Positions 26,496 through 36,559 of a stretch of DNA of 64,000 bases are shown here, piece by piece. Numbering within the stretch: the first letter of the stretch is position 1; each line of letters opens with the position of its first letter. The position numbers and the translations under genes are program-made. Location: positions 1 through 64,000 of the forward strand of contig JAFXJJ010000004.1 of assembly GCA_017532345.1 (NCBI GenBank), read 5' to 3'. The notes beneath the pieces are model-generated. The model worked only from the letters and a program-made list of their open reading frames with translations. It made no database searches and was not told the origin of the DNA. Source of the DNA: Erysipelotrichales bacterium (GTDB taxonomy: Bacteria > Bacillota_I > Bacilli_A > Erysipelotrichales > Erysipelotrichaceae).

Positions 26496-27335
26496 ATGAA
26501 GCAATTAGTTGATTTACACTTACATTCAACTGCATCAGATGGACAGTATACACCTGCGGAGTTAATGACAAAGGTTAAGGAAGCAGGAATAACACGTTGT
26601 GCATTAACTGATCATGATACAATTGCGGGAGTTCAAGAGGCACGAGTTGCATGTGAATCATTAGGGATTGAATTTGTTGCTGGTATTGAAATCAGCACAA
26701 AGGAAGATGTCGAACAACATATACTTGGCTACAACATCGATGAAACCAATGAGGAGCTAATTGCTTCATGTGAATTCTTCAAAAATGAACGTACTAAACG
26801 TGCAAAGAAAATCTATCAATATTTACATGATAATGGTGTAGATTTAGAACTTGGCTCAGTTGAGAGAATTGCAGGAAGCGATAATCTTGGTAGACCGCAT
26901 TTCGCCCAAGCAATGTATGAACAAGGTTATGTTAGTAATGTTAGAGAAGCATTTGATAAGTATCTAGCAACACCAGAATTTGAGAAGAATAATTTCCGTA
27001 AATACTGTACATATAAAGAAGCAATTGAGCTTATTCATAAGGCTGGAGGAATTGCTGTACTTGCGCATCCAGGCTCTACAAAGAAGAAAAGCTTAGAACA
27101 GATGGCGAAGCGTATTGAAGAATTAGTGGGATATGGATTAGATGGTATTGAATGCTACTATAGCACACATGACCGTGAACAAACACTGTTTTATTTAAAT
27201 CAAGCGGAATTATATGATTTAGAAGTAACTATTGGCTCTGATTATCATGGTGAGAAGATTAAGCCACACATTGAACTGGGGCATACAAAAGAATATATGT
27301 TTGATACTAATTATTGGGAGAATAAAAATGACTAG
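26496..27335 (+). CDS. PHP-domain metal phosphoesterase (RNase AM-like)
   Basis: 279 residues, the TrpH/YciV type. PHP metal ligands are visible: DLHLHSTASDG near the start, ALTDHDTIAG, GIEIST, LAHPGS and GSDYHGE near the end. The E. coli relative trims 5S rRNA and degrades 5'-phosphorylated RNA and 3',5'-bisphosphonucleotides; a similar activity is inferred. AAAGGAAG precedes the ATG. Its stop overlaps the start of the glycosyltransferase gene. Confidence 0.9.
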   Translation: MKQLVDLHLHSTASDGQYTPAELMTKVKEAGITRCALTDHDTIAGVQEARVACESLGIEFVAGIEISTKEDVEQHILGYNIDETNEELIASCEFFKNERTKRAKKIYQYLHDNGVDLELGSVERIAGSDNLGRPHFAQAMYEQGYVSNVREAFDKYLATPEFEKNNFRKYCTYKEAIELIHKAGGIAVLAHPGSTKKKSLEQMAKRIEELVGYGLDGIECYYSTHDREQTLFYLNQAELYDLEVTIGSDYHGEKIKPHIELGHTKEYMFDTNYWENKND

Positions 27336-28419
27336 TATTCCTATTTTCTTTGCAGTGAATGATAACTTCGTTAAGTATTTATGTACAGCATTAGAATCAC
27401 TTAAGGAGCATATTTCTAATGATACTGAATATGATATTCGAATACTTTATGGCTCTCTAACGTTAGAGAATCAAAGCTTAATAAAGGCATACACAAGCTC
27501 AAACATCAAGTTCTCATTCTATAATGTATCTTCATATTTCCCAGGAAATTTAAAGGAATCTTATCGTTGGAGTAGAGAAATATATTATCGTTTAATCATT
27601 CCATATATCTTTAAAGATTTGGATAAGGCTCTGTATTTAGATGCAGATATAATATTTATGGAAGACCCAAGGAAGTTATATGATGTTGACATTGGGGATA
27701 ACTATTTAGGTGCAGTATTTGAGCCTAGCAATAAACAAGCTTTAGGTGATGTTAGGTATTATAAAGCATTTGAAAGCTTTGATAACTTACGTATAAATGG
27801 TAATTATTTTGGTAGTGGTGTATTAGTATTTAATATGAAAGCCTTTCGTGAGCATCTAAAGTTTGAAGATATCATTTCGTATATTGAAAGGCATGATATG
27901 GTGTATATTGACCAAGATGCTTTGAATTATTTATGTTTGAATCATACCTATGGATTAGAGCCAAATTGGAACTGCATTTACCATTATCATCAATTTCAAC
28001 TGCAATTAGAGAGCACAGGAAAAGATATGTATATTTACCATTATGCAGGTAAGCTAAAACCAGATAAATATGCATTGCGTGATAAATATTATTTATTTTG
28101 GAAATACTACAAACATACAGTGCTCTATAGTGATGAAGAATATCTAAAGGCGATAGCTAACTATATCTTAGATAGTAGTGATGAAATTAGTCTAGAGGAG
28201 ATAGAGTTAACTGCCCAAGAAACATTCAATGAATATCTATGTATGTTGTATGTAAATCAAGTAAATGAATGGTATGAGAACGGAGAGGTTCTAACGCAAG
28301 CAGCTATTTATCTATTACTATGCTTAAGTAAGTTATATAGCTTTGAAATAGATGAGAGAATAAGCAGTACATTTGATTATCTTATTGAAGAGTGTTATTG
28401 GGATAAGGGCCAGATATAA
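27328..28419 (+). CDS. Glycosyltransferase family 8 protein
   Basis: 363 residues from the ATG at 27328, after GGGAG and overlapping the end of the PHP gene by 8 bases; upstream in-frame starts lie inside that gene. It has the GT8 (LgtC/GspA-like) layout: IPIFFAVNDNFVKYLCTALESLKEH at the N-terminus, the DxD metal/UDP-sugar site in ALYLDADIIFMEDPRKL (about 104-110), NGNYFGSGVLVFNMKAFR, YIDQDALNYL and HYAGKLKPDK (the HxxGxxKPW-type motif). It likely adds hexose to a lipid or surface glycan; acceptor unknown. The C-terminal 80 residues are helical. Confidence 0.88.
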   Translation: MTSIPIFFAVNDNFVKYLCTALESLKEHISNDTEYDIRILYGSLTLENQSLIKAYTSSNIKFSFYNVSSYFPGNLKESYRWSREIYYRLIIPYIFKDLDKALYLDADIIFMEDPRKLYDVDIGDNYLGAVFEPSNKQALGDVRYYKAFESFDNLRINGNYFGSGVLVFNMKAFREHLKFEDIISYIERHDMVYIDQDALNYLCLNHTYGLEPNWNCIYHYHQFQLQLESTGKDMYIYHYAGKLKPDKYALRDKYYLFWKYYKHTVLYSDEEYLKAIANYILDSSDEISLEEIELTAQETFNEYLCMLYVNQVNEWYENGEVLTQAAIYLLLCLSKLYSFEIDERISSTFDYLIEECYWDKGQI

Positions 28420-28435
28420 ATCTGGTCTTTTATTT
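28408..28435 (+). terminator. Terminator after the GT8 gene
   Basis: GGCCAGAT (28408-28415) pairs with ATCTGGTC (28420-28427), loop ATAA, followed by TTTTATTTG. The left arm lies in the last codons of the gene. Confidence 0.85.
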
Positions 28436-28480
28436 GTTTTGATTGGAATCTATTTTAAAAACTAATTTAATGATTACTAT

Positions 28481-28508
28481 TTTAAATATGTGAATTTTTT
28501 AGTATAAT
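28481..28508 (+). promoter_or_regulatory. Candidate promoter of the SNF2 gene
   Basis: TATAAT (28503-28508) is perfect, with a weak -35 (TTTAAA, 28481-28486) at 16-bp spacing in an AT-rich region. Confidence 0.4.
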
Positions 28509-28536
28509 TAAACAACGAGATGAGAGGTGTTTAGAA

Positions 28537-31500
28537 ATGGATTTAACTCTTGAAAATATTAAAACGTTTATTAATAATGTGACTACTTATAATCTGGGAA
28601 TGGATTATTATAAAGAGAAGATGGTTAAAGATGTTAATATACAGTTTAATCGTAATCTAAATTGCACAATGATAGTCGCTAATATATCAGAAACTAAACG
28701 TGTTAAATATACTATTGTTGTAATGTATAATGAACAACAAAATAAACTACTAAGTGCTCGCTGTGATTGTATGCATAGTGAAAGAAATGGTGGTATTTGC
28801 GAGCATGTGGCAGCAGGTTTAATAGCTGCTTATTATAAAGAACATCCTGAGGATGAAAAGGTTGAAGAGAAGCAAGAAGAAGCTGAAGAAATGTCAGTAG
28901 AAGAAAAAGAAGCAGCCTATGAACTTTTGATTCAACAATACCAAAGACAATACGAAATTGATGTAATGCTTGAGATGGAACAAAAGAGTGTTAAGGTTAT
29001 GCCTGTATTAGAAATAGCTGATCATAAGGCTAACCTATCATTTAAGCTTGGTGACAAAAAGATGTATTCAATGAAATCAATTAATAAGTTTGTTGAGAAT
29101 ATTGAACGTGGTATTTATTTTAGTTATGGTAAAGACTTAAGCTTTACACATCATTTAGAAAACTTTGAAAGACCTGCGCTTGTATCATTTATTATGCGTG
29201 AGCTACAGGATAGAGAAAATGATAGTCGCTTATTACCTTTAAGTCCAACATCATTCGATGAATTCTTCTGGCGTTTCGGAACAGATAAGATACATGCAAA
29301 GTGGGATGGCATTGAAAAGATTTTAAAGCGCAATGATATTCTTCCACATATTACACTAATGTTTGAAGAAACAGAAAATGAATTTATATTATCATTACGT
29401 AATCCTATGTTCTATATTGAGGGAAATATGTATGGCTACTATATTACGAATAATGATTTATATTATTGTAGTGCAGCATTCCACAATGCTTGTGGTAAAC
29501 TATTAAATTACTTCAATGAACATTCAAAATTAGTTATCAAAAAAGAAAAGATGCAAGACTTCTATAATTCTGTATTAGTAGAAGCACGTGGCTATATGCA
29601 ATTCTATGGTAACTTAGAAGAATATTTACCAAGTGCTGTCACAAACCGTCTATATATTGACTTCGATAAGAATGTAGCTAAAGGTTATTTGATGCACTAT
29701 TATGGTGAAGATGCAAAGTATATCGCATTTAAAGATGATTACGTAGGTTTAAATCGTAACACTCGTGAGGAATTAAAAGCTAAATTGGCTATTCGTAAAT
29801 ATGTTACGAGTATTGATCAACGTAGTGGTTCCTTCGAAATTCGTAAGAGTATGGATGAAATTTACGAGTTCTTTGCAGTAGGTCTTCGTGAATTATCGAA
29901 ATCTTGTGAGATTTATGCAAGTGAGAGAGTACGTAAGATTAATATTGTACGTAAGGCAAACTTTAAGGTGGGGGTACGCTTTGAAAGTAATCTACTAAAA
30001 CTAGACTTCACAAGTGATTTAGTATCACCTCAAGAAATGGCTGAAGTATTAAAGGCATATCGTGCTAAACAAAAATTCTTTAAATTACGTGATGGAACAA
30101 TCCTACAATTAGGTAATGAATCAATGGAGGCTTTCAATGATGTAGTAGAAAGCTTACATGTAGAAGAGGATGCGATTGCAGATGGTAAGATTGATGTACC
30201 TGCATATCGTTCTCTTACATTAGATGCAACACTTAAACAATATAGTAATATTGAATTAGAAAGAGATGAATTCTATCGTCACTTAGTTGCTAGTATGAAG
30301 ACTATTAAGGATAGTGACTATTCCGTACCTAGTTCAATGAGATCAATTCTAAGAAACTATCAAAAAGAAGGGTATCGTTGGCTTAAAACAATGGCTCATT
30401 ATGGCTTTGGCGGTATCTTAGCGGATGACATGGGTATTGGGAAAACTATTCAAGTCATCGCTTTATTGGAAGACTTAAAATTAAATGGTGGTGGAAAATC
30501 ATTAGTTGTTTGTCCAAGCTCATTGATTTTAAACTGGCAAAGTGAAATTCATAAATTCTCGAAAGACTTGCGTACATATTTAATTGTAGGTTCACAAGAA
30601 AACCGTGCAGACCAAATTAAGTGTGATATTGGTGCAGATGTATGGATTACATCTTATTATTATTTAAAACGTGATTATAAGCTTTATGAAGGTATTGAAT
30701 TTGAATATTTAATTGTTGATGAAGCGCAATATATTAAGAATCAAAATACAAAGAATGCCATCAGTGTTAAGAGTATCAACAGTAAGCATAAGTTTGCGTT
30801 AACAGGTACTCCAATTGAAAATAGTTTAAGTGAATTATGGTCAATCTTTGATTTCTTAATGCCTAATTATTTATTTGATTATTCATTCTTCAAGAAATAC
30901 TATGAAACACCAATTACTAAGTTACAAGATGATGAAGTACTTGCAGACTTAAAGAAAATGGTAGAACCATTTGTACTTCGTCGTGTTAAGAAGGATGTTC
31001 TTAAAGAATTACCTGATAAGATTGAATCAACTATTATGGTTGAATTTGATGAAAAATCTAAACAATTATATGATGCCAACCTTGCACTTATTAGAAGTGA
31101 TTTAGAAACACAATTTGCTAATGGCGGAAACAATCGTATTCTTGTGATTGCGATGCTTACAAAATTACGTCAATTATGCTGTGCGCCATCATTACTATAT
31201 GATAACTTCGATGGTGAAAACGTGAAGTTAAACGCATGTATGGAAATTGTTCATAACTGTAAGGAAAGTGGAAAGAAAGTATTAATCTTCTCACAATTCA
31301 CATCATTACTAGAAATTATCGAACAAACATTAATCAAAGAAGATATTTCATACTACATGCTAACTGGAGCTACAGGTAAAGCACAACGTCAAGCGATGGT
31401 AAATGCATTCAATCAAGATGATACAGAAGTATTCTTAATATCATTAAAAGCAGGAGGTACTGGTCTAAATCTTACTGGTGCTGAATGTGTAATTCACTTT

Positions 31501-31728
31501 GACCCTTGGTGGAATTTATCTGCCCAAAACCAAGCGACAGACAGAGCACACCGTTTCGGACAAGAAAAGAATGTACAAGTATTTAAGTTGATTGTTAAGA
31601 ATAGTATTGAAGAAAAGATTATGGAACTTCAAGAACAAAAGAAAGATTTAAGTGATGCTATCATCAATGAAAATGAAGGTGTTATTACTTCCATGAGTAA
31701 AGATGATATCTTAGATTTATTTAAATAG
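28537..31728 (+). CDS. SWIM-domain SNF2-family DNA helicase/translocase
   Basis: 1063 residues. An N-terminal SWIM zinc finger (CDC...CEH, about residues 76-93) is followed by an acidic linker, a long helical/beta middle region of the bacterial SNF2-associated type (about 150-590), and two RecA-like domains. Motif I ADDMGIGKT (about 629-637), motif II DEAQ (about 728-731), LTGTPIENSLSELWS and the C-terminal LKAGGTGLNLTGAECVIHFDPWWN and QATDRAHRFGQEKNV motifs are intact. It should be a dsDNA translocase that remodels protein-DNA complexes, perhaps during repair. It is a single-gene unit, flanked by its own promoter candidate and terminator. It is not linked to restriction or defence genes here. 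Confidence 0.93.
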   Translation: MDLTLENIKTFINNVTTYNLGMDYYKEKMVKDVNIQFNRNLNCTMIVANISETKRVKYTIVVMYNEQQNKLLSARCDCMHSERNGGICEHVAAGLIAAYYKEHPEDEKVEEKQEEAEEMSVEEKEAAYELLIQQYQRQYEIDVMLEMEQKSVKVMPVLEIADHKANLSFKLGDKKMYSMKSINKFVENIERGIYFSYGKDLSFTHHLENFERPALVSFIMRELQDRENDSRLLPLSPTSFDEFFWRFGTDKIHAKWDGIEKILKRNDILPHITLMFEETENEFILSLRNPMFYIEGNMYGYYITNNDLYYCSAAFHNACGKLLNYFNEHSKLVIKKEKMQDFYNSVLVEARGYMQFYGNLEEYLPSAVTNRLYIDFDKNVAKGYLMHYYGEDAKYIAFKDDYVGLNRNTREELKAKLAIRKYVTSIDQRSGSFEIRKSMDEIYEFFAVGLRELSKSCEIYASERVRKINIVRKANFKVGVRFESNLLKLDFTSDLVSPQEMAEVLKAYRAKQKFFKLRDGTILQLGNESMEAFNDVVESLHVEEDAIADGKIDVPAYRSLTLDATLKQYSNIELERDEFYRHLVASMKTIKDSDYSVPSSMRSILRNYQKEGYRWLKTMAHYGFGGILADDMGIGKTIQVIALLEDLKLNGGGKSLVVCPSSLILNWQSEIHKFSKDLRTYLIVGSQENRADQIKCDIGADVWITSYYYLKRDYKLYEGIEFEYLIVDEAQYIKNQNTKNAISVKSINSKHKFALTGTPIENSLSELWSIFDFLMPNYLFDYSFFKKYYETPITKLQDDEVLADLKKMVEPFVLRRVKKDVLKELPDKIESTIMVEFDEKSKQLYDANLALIRSDLETQFANGGNNRILVIAMLTKLRQLCCAPSLLYDNFDGENVKLNACMEIVHNCKESGKKVLIFSQFTSLLEIIEQTLIKEDISYYMLTGATGKAQRQAMVNAFNQDDTEVFLISLKAGGTGLNLTGAECVIHFDPWWNLSAQNQATDRAHRFGQEKNVQVFKLIVKNSIEEKIMELQEQKKDLSDAIINENEGVITSMSKDDILDLFK

Positions 31729-31735
31729 TTAAAGT

Positions 31736-31765
31736 GAGGTGTAAATGATTACACCTCCTTTTTAT
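31736..31765 (+). terminator. Terminator after the SNF2 gene
   Basis: Perfect 9-bp stem GAGGTGTAA (31736-31744) with TTACACCTC (31749-31757), loop ATGA, then CTTTTTAT. Confidence 0.9.
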
Positions 31766-31833
31766 ATGGTCTATGTATTACTTCATTACTAATATTGTGT
31801 ACCATTTCTGTAATTTTGAGACATGCAGAATAT

Positions 31834-31861
31834 TTGACATTTTTTTCACAAATGTTAAAAT
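31834..31861 (+). promoter_or_regulatory. Sigma-A-type promoter of the flavoreductase gene
   Basis: TTGACA (31834-31839), 16-bp spacer, TAAAAT (31856-31861); a second possible -10, TATAAT, overlaps at 31861-31866. Confidence 0.65.
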
Positions 31862-31900
31862 ATAATTAACACAAAGTCTCATAATGACAGGAGGGATAGA

Positions 31901-34453
31901 ATGAGAAAGCTTATGTGTAAAATTCTTTCGACAGTGTTAATCGTGGCTACATGCTTAACAGGTTGTTCGAAGAGTGACACTTATGTTGCTGGTACTTATA
32001 CAGGTACTGGTGAAGGTTTTGGTGGTGCAGTAACAGCTACAATTACAGTTACTGGCTCTGAAATTACAGATGTTGTACTTGATGGACCAAGTGAAACTCC
32101 AAGTATTGGCGGAGCTGCATTTGAAACATTAAGAGACAAAATCTTAGAAGCTCAATCAGCAGAAGTTGATGTTGTTGCAGGTGCAACTTACTCTTCAAAT
32201 GGTGCTATTGAAGCTGTTAAGGCTGCAATTGAAAATGCGAAAAACGGTAATACAGCATCTGCTGGTGGTAATGTTCCAGTTACTTATACTGCTGGTACAT
32301 ACGAAGGAAATGGTGAAGGTTATCTTGGTAACGTTAAGTTAGCTGTAACATTCACAGAAGATGGTATTTCTGGTATTGAAGTAAAAGAATCAAAAGAAAC
32401 AGCTTATGTAGGTGATGCTGCTTATCCATACTTAATTGCTGATGCTATCGAAGCTAACGGTTCAGGTATTGATGTTGTATCTGGTGCTACATTCACATCA
32501 AAAGCATTCAAAGCTGCATTAACTGAAGCTGCAGAAGCTGCTAAGGCATCTGACATTGAAGGCTTTAAGAAAAATACAGTTACTCATGTAGCTGGACCTG
32601 ATGAAGATTTAGGTACATTCGACGTTATCGTTGTTGGTGCTGGTGGTGCTGGTATGGGGGCTGCTGCAGAAGCTGCTCAACGTGGATTATCAGTATTAGT
32701 TCTTGAATAAAACGCTGAAATCGGTGGTAATACATTAGTTTCAGGTGGTCAATTCCAAGCTGCAATGCCATATTTAGTATGGGATCCAGCTAACCCAGAT
32801 GCTACAGAAGCAACTTGGGAATATGATGGTAAAACATATCCAAAAGTAATGTCTGTTCAAGGTAATATCGATGTGTTAAAGACAATTGCTAATTGGTCTG
32901 AAGAACCATTTGATGAAGCATATTATGCTACACATGAATATGTAGCTGGTGAAATTGATGATATCTCATTACGTGGTGTTCATGCTGATTATTTACCAGT
33001 ATTAAAAGAATTAAAGAAAGAAATTAACGCTTACTTAGCATGGGCTCAACCTAAGCTAGATAAAGGCATTCCAGAAAGTCAAATTACATTATTCTCAACT
33101 AATAACTTACATATTTTCCAAACTTACTATGGTGGTTTAAGAAAAACTGCTGATGGTAGTGAATGGATTTATGGTGATGTTGAATTAGTAACTCAATTCA
33201 TCGAAGGTGGTTATGAATTAAAGACTTGGTTAGAAGATCAAGGTGCTGTATTTAATGATGGTGTTCAATTAACATTAATTGGTGCTTTATGGCATAGAGA
33301 AAACGTTAACCAAGGTTGCGATATTGATGGTGATGGTAAGATGGAAGCTACTGGAAACTGGGGTTCATACTTCCTTCCAACAAAAACTACTCTATTAGAA
33401 ACATCTCCAACAGCTAGTCAAAATAAATTATTAACTAGAACAACTGTTAAGAGCTTAGTAACTGAAAATGGTAAGGTTGTTGGTGTTACAGCTGAACGTT
33501 ATGATGGTACTAAATTAACTGCTAAGGCAAATGGTGGTGTTGTTATCACAACAGGTGGTTATGCTGCTAATGTAGAGATGGTTGTAGAAAATAACACATA
33601 TTGGGATTCTGAATATGTAACTAAAGCTATTAAAACAACTAACCGTTCTTCATTAGTAGGTTCTGGTATTGTAATGGGTGAAGAAGTTGGTGCTGCTACT
33701 ACTGGTATGGGCTTCCCTCAAATGATGCCTATTTCTTGGATTGACAATGGTAACTTAGCATTCGGTGGTGGACAATATGCTGTTTATATTAATCCTACTA
33801 CTGGTAAACGTTTCGTTAATGAATATGCTGAACGTGATGTATTATCATTAGGTGAATTCGCTAATGGTATTACTTATAATGGTGTTAAGGGTGTATTCAT
33901 GGAAATCACAAATGCTAAGACAGCAATCGGTTATCCATATCCATATGACACTTATGTATCTCCAGTAGAAGTTAAAGAATTATCTACAGATGATGTTGAA
34001 TCACGTGTTTACTTCTTCACTAGTCCTGAAGAATTAGGTGAAATCATGAAAGAATATGGTATGAGCGCTGATCCTAAGACAGTTTATGAAACAATTCGTG
34101 CTTATGATGCAAGCATCATGGCTGGTGAACAACCTTCTGATGGTGTTGGCAAATCAAGTGCTTCGACAACTGTTGGTACAGTTAAAGAAGATGGTTCATA
34201 TGCACTTGAAGGTGAATTATTAAGAGTTAGATTAATGGCTCCTTCTACTCACCATACAATGGGTGGCTTAGTTGTTGACTTAGATCGTCATGTATTAAAT
34301 GCTAATGGTGAAGTAATTGAAGGTTTATATGCTGCTGGTGAAGTAACTGGTGGTTTCCATGGTGGTAACCGTCTTGGTGGTAACGCTATTATTGAAATCT
34401 TCGTTTCAGGTAGAACAGCTGCTGATACTATTGCTGAATCAATGGGAAAATAA
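31901..34453 (+). pseudogene. Flavinylated flavocytochrome c/fumarate reductase-type lipoprotein, interrupted by an in-frame TAA
   Basis: Read as one frame this would be a protein of about 850 residues, but codon 270 (32708-32710) is TAA. The parts: a lipoprotein signal (lipobox LTGC, Cys about 22); two FMN_bind domains, each with a flavinylation motif (AGATYS about 93-98 and SGATFT about 193-198) for covalent FMN added by ApbE; then a FAD_binding_2/fumarate-reductase domain from about 245. The stop falls right after the first Rossmann strand-helix-strand (VVGAGGAGMGAAAEAAQRGLSVLVLE), where relatives usually continue with Lys/Gln-x-x-E-I-G-G-N-T, as here (NAEIGGNT). The frame resumes intact for 580 codons. 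Such enzymes are cell-surface reductases for fumarate, urocanate or similar acceptors. Truncation would leave a 269-residue lipoprotein with two FMN domains. Confidence 0.85.
32708..32710 (+). other. In-frame stop codon TAA within the flavoreductase
   Basis: The reading frame is the same before and after, so the lesion is one substitution (for instance AAA, CAA or GAA to TAA), not a frameshift. The next ATG in frame (32765) has no ribosome site, so separate translation of the C-terminal part is unlikely. Confidence 0.9.
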
Positions 34454-34493
34454 ACAATTAATTATCTTAAAGAATAACTTAGTTTAATTATAA

Positions 34494-34529
34494 AACACAG
34501 TTTTCAATTGATGAAAGCTGTGTTTTTTC
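34494..34529 (+). terminator. Terminator after the flavoreductase
   Basis: AACACAG (34494-34500) pairs with CTGTGTT (34518-34524); the stem extends inward with TTTTCA/TGAAAG. A run of T follows. Confidence 0.9.
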
Positions 34530-34658
34530 TAAGTTCATAAAGTATTTAAATAGTCTTAATAATTGTAGTAAAAGTGATTTTGTTATAGAATTTAAGCAGG
34601 GTATTAATAAATTTGGAATTTGACCGATATACTTATAAGAGGGAAAGGGGCAATAATC

Positions 34659-36269
34659 ATGGCAGAATTTTTACGAGTTACACAACCTATCGTGAATCGT
34701 GCAATGAATGTAACAGCACAAGGCAAGCCGTTACAAAATCCAACTGTACCTTTCCAGATTATAGATACTTCTAAAGTACAATCAATGTCGACTGGCAAGC
34801 AAATGTCTGAACAAAATCAAACATTAATTCTGGATGCTGATCAACCATCGATATTATCCCAAATGTTGCAAGATCCATCAGCAACAGTACATTTCTTACG
34901 TACTATTTATTTACTTCAAGAAGTTATTGGTATGATGCCAATGATTGATAGTCCAGTAAGTAAAGAAATAGAAGAATTATTCAATAATCTATTACTACAT
35001 CCAGATGATATTGTTGGAGAAATGATTAAACAAGAACAATCATCAACGTTATTTAAGGGTGAGTTATTTGATAATCTTCGTAATATGATAGATGAAATGG
35101 TTAAGTTTGATGTGCATAACTTAAAGGAAGCTTTAAATGAAGGAAAGAATAGTGGATTCTTATCTAATCTATTTACTTCTAATGAACAAGTAACTAATAA
35201 GACTGCCGAAAACTTAATGCATAATATGCAAAGTGGTGAACTACCACCTGAAGTAACATATGCCATCAAAGAGATGGGAGCTACCAATTATGAAGGGCAA
35301 ATTAAGAATGATATTGCTAGATTATTAAAAAATATGAATGGAGTAGCAAGTCGAAGAGATATACTTACATCGATTGGAAATAATCTTACATATTTATCCA
35401 CAGCATTAGCTCCACATAAAGCATTAGCTGAACAATTGCGTAATTTGGCAGAATGGTTTAAATATCCTAATGAAGAGTTTAATTTTACGAAGCTAAAACA
35501 ACTAGTAGCTGAGTGCACAACACAAGCTGAAAAGAGTGTACTATATAATGAGAAAGTAGCGAAGAATATCTCAATACTTCAATATAATTTCTCACGTTTT
35601 ATGGAGACTACTGAGGGCTTAGAAAAAGCTACTGAAAATATGTTTAAATATCTTTTAGATGAGAAAGATATGATTGAATTTAGAGATATGGTTTATAAAG
35701 AAGTTATTGCCATGAGTAATAAAGAAGGCAAAGAAAGTACTTCTAAAGTAATGACAACACTATGTAAATTGATTGAGAAACAAGTGGAGAATTCTACGTT
35801 AACTAATTTAAATAGTGAAAAGATTGAAAAGATTGTATATAGTTTACTGTCTTCTCCTACTAACTTCACACCACTTCTTCATTATGTAATTCCAGTGGAA
35901 TACATGAATATGAGAGCTTTTGCGGAAGTGTGGGTAGATCCACTATGTGAAGGTGATGAAGATGAAAACGGCAATAAAGGAAGTAAGAGTGACTTAACAC
36001 AAGTGCTAGTAGCATTTGATATTGATAGATTAGGACGTTTTGAAACAGAAATAATGATTAATAAGAACAAAATGAGTGCTTATGTCTATGTTCCTAATGA
36101 TTATTATGAAGTGTTTAAAGATATGAGTTATGATGTGATACAAGCGATAGCGAAAACATCATATACATTTGATAAGGTTGAAGTACGACCACTAGCTGCT
36201 CCACGATCATTGATGGAAGTGTTTAAAACATTACCTATAAGGAGAACGGGAATTAATGTCACAGTCTAG
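34659..36269 (+). CDS. FliK-like protein of unknown function (YlqG-type)
   Basis: 536 residues from the ATG at 34659, 8 bases after AAAGGGG; an upstream ATG at 34620 lacks a site. Most of the protein is helical and not recognised. The last 115 residues (VLVAFDIDRLGRFETEIMINKNKMSAYVYVPNDYYEVFKDMSYDVIQAIAKTSYTFDKVEVRPL) resemble the Flg_hook C-terminal domain of FliK: a core with LGxxxxxIxxxxxxxxxxV followed by a helix pair. It overlaps by 14 bases a gene for an orphan FlhB C-terminal domain. The same pair (ylqG-ylqH) exists in Bacillus, where the function is unsettled. It may interact with the orphan FlhB domain as FliK does with FlhB; this is inferred. Confidence 0.6.
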   Translation: MAEFLRVTQPIVNRAMNVTAQGKPLQNPTVPFQIIDTSKVQSMSTGKQMSEQNQTLILDADQPSILSQMLQDPSATVHFLRTIYLLQEVIGMMPMIDSPVSKEIEELFNNLLLHPDDIVGEMIKQEQSSTLFKGELFDNLRNMIDEMVKFDVHNLKEALNEGKNSGFLSNLFTSNEQVTNKTAENLMHNMQSGELPPEVTYAIKEMGATNYEGQIKNDIARLLKNMNGVASRRDILTSIGNNLTYLSTALAPHKALAEQLRNLAEWFKYPNEEFNFTKLKQLVAECTTQAEKSVLYNEKVAKNISILQYNFSRFMETTEGLEKATENMFKYLLDEKDMIEFRDMVYKEVIAMSNKEGKESTSKVMTTLCKLIEKQVENSTLTNLNSEKIEKIVYSLLSSPTNFTPLLHYVIPVEYMNMRAFAEVWVDPLCEGDEDENGNKGSKSDLTQVLVAFDIDRLGRFETEIMINKNKMSAYVYVPNDYYEVFKDMSYDVIQAIAKTSYTFDKVEVRPLAAPRSLMEVFKTLPIRRTGINVTV

Positions 36270-36528
36270 TCCTAAAAAGGCAGTTGCCTTAAAGTATAAT
36301 CCTAAGCAAGATGCAGCTCCATTAGTAATAGCTAGTGGGTATGGTGCAATAGCTGAGAAGATTATTAATATTGGTGAAGAAAAAGGCATTCCGATTTATC
36401 GTGATGATAGTACAGCTAGTATGTTATGTATGTTAGATGTAGGAAGTCCGATTCAACCAGAGCTATATCAAGTGGTCGCAGCAATTTATGCAGAAATATT
36501 AAAGAGAGCTGAGAAAGTTCAAAAATAA
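36256..36528 (+). CDS. Orphan FlhB C-terminal domain protein (FhlB/YlqH type)
   Basis: 90 residues covering only the cytoplasmic C-terminal domain of FlhB. It runs SPKKAVALKYNPKQDAAPLVIASGYGAIAEKIINIGEEKGIPIYRDDSTASMLCMLDVGSPIQPELYQVVAAIYAEI, matching FlhB after the NPTH site (ALKYxxxxDxAPxVxAxGxGxxAxxI). The NPTH motif itself is absent, so it cannot self-cleave and is equivalent to the already cut fragment. In other bacteria such FhlB proteins can replace the FlhB tail and influence export specificity. AAGGAG lies upstream, inside the preceding gene. Confidence 0.9.
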   Translation: MSQSSPKKAVALKYNPKQDAAPLVIASGYGAIAEKIINIGEEKGIPIYRDDSTASMLCMLDVGSPIQPELYQVVAAIYAEILKRAEKVQK

Positions 36529-36559
36529 AGATGGTTTGAGTAATTGAACCGTCTTTTTC
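36529..36559 (+). terminator. Terminator after the FhlB-type gene
   Basis: AGATGGTT (36529-36536) pairs with AACCGTCT (36547-36554, one G-T pair), then TTTTTCT. Confidence 0.85.

Noticed and set aside
32708-32710. Programmed recoding at the in-frame stop of the flavoreductase
   Set aside because: The codon is TAA, not TGA or TAG, so selenocysteine or pyrrolysine insertion does not apply, and no obvious slippery or readthrough element follows.
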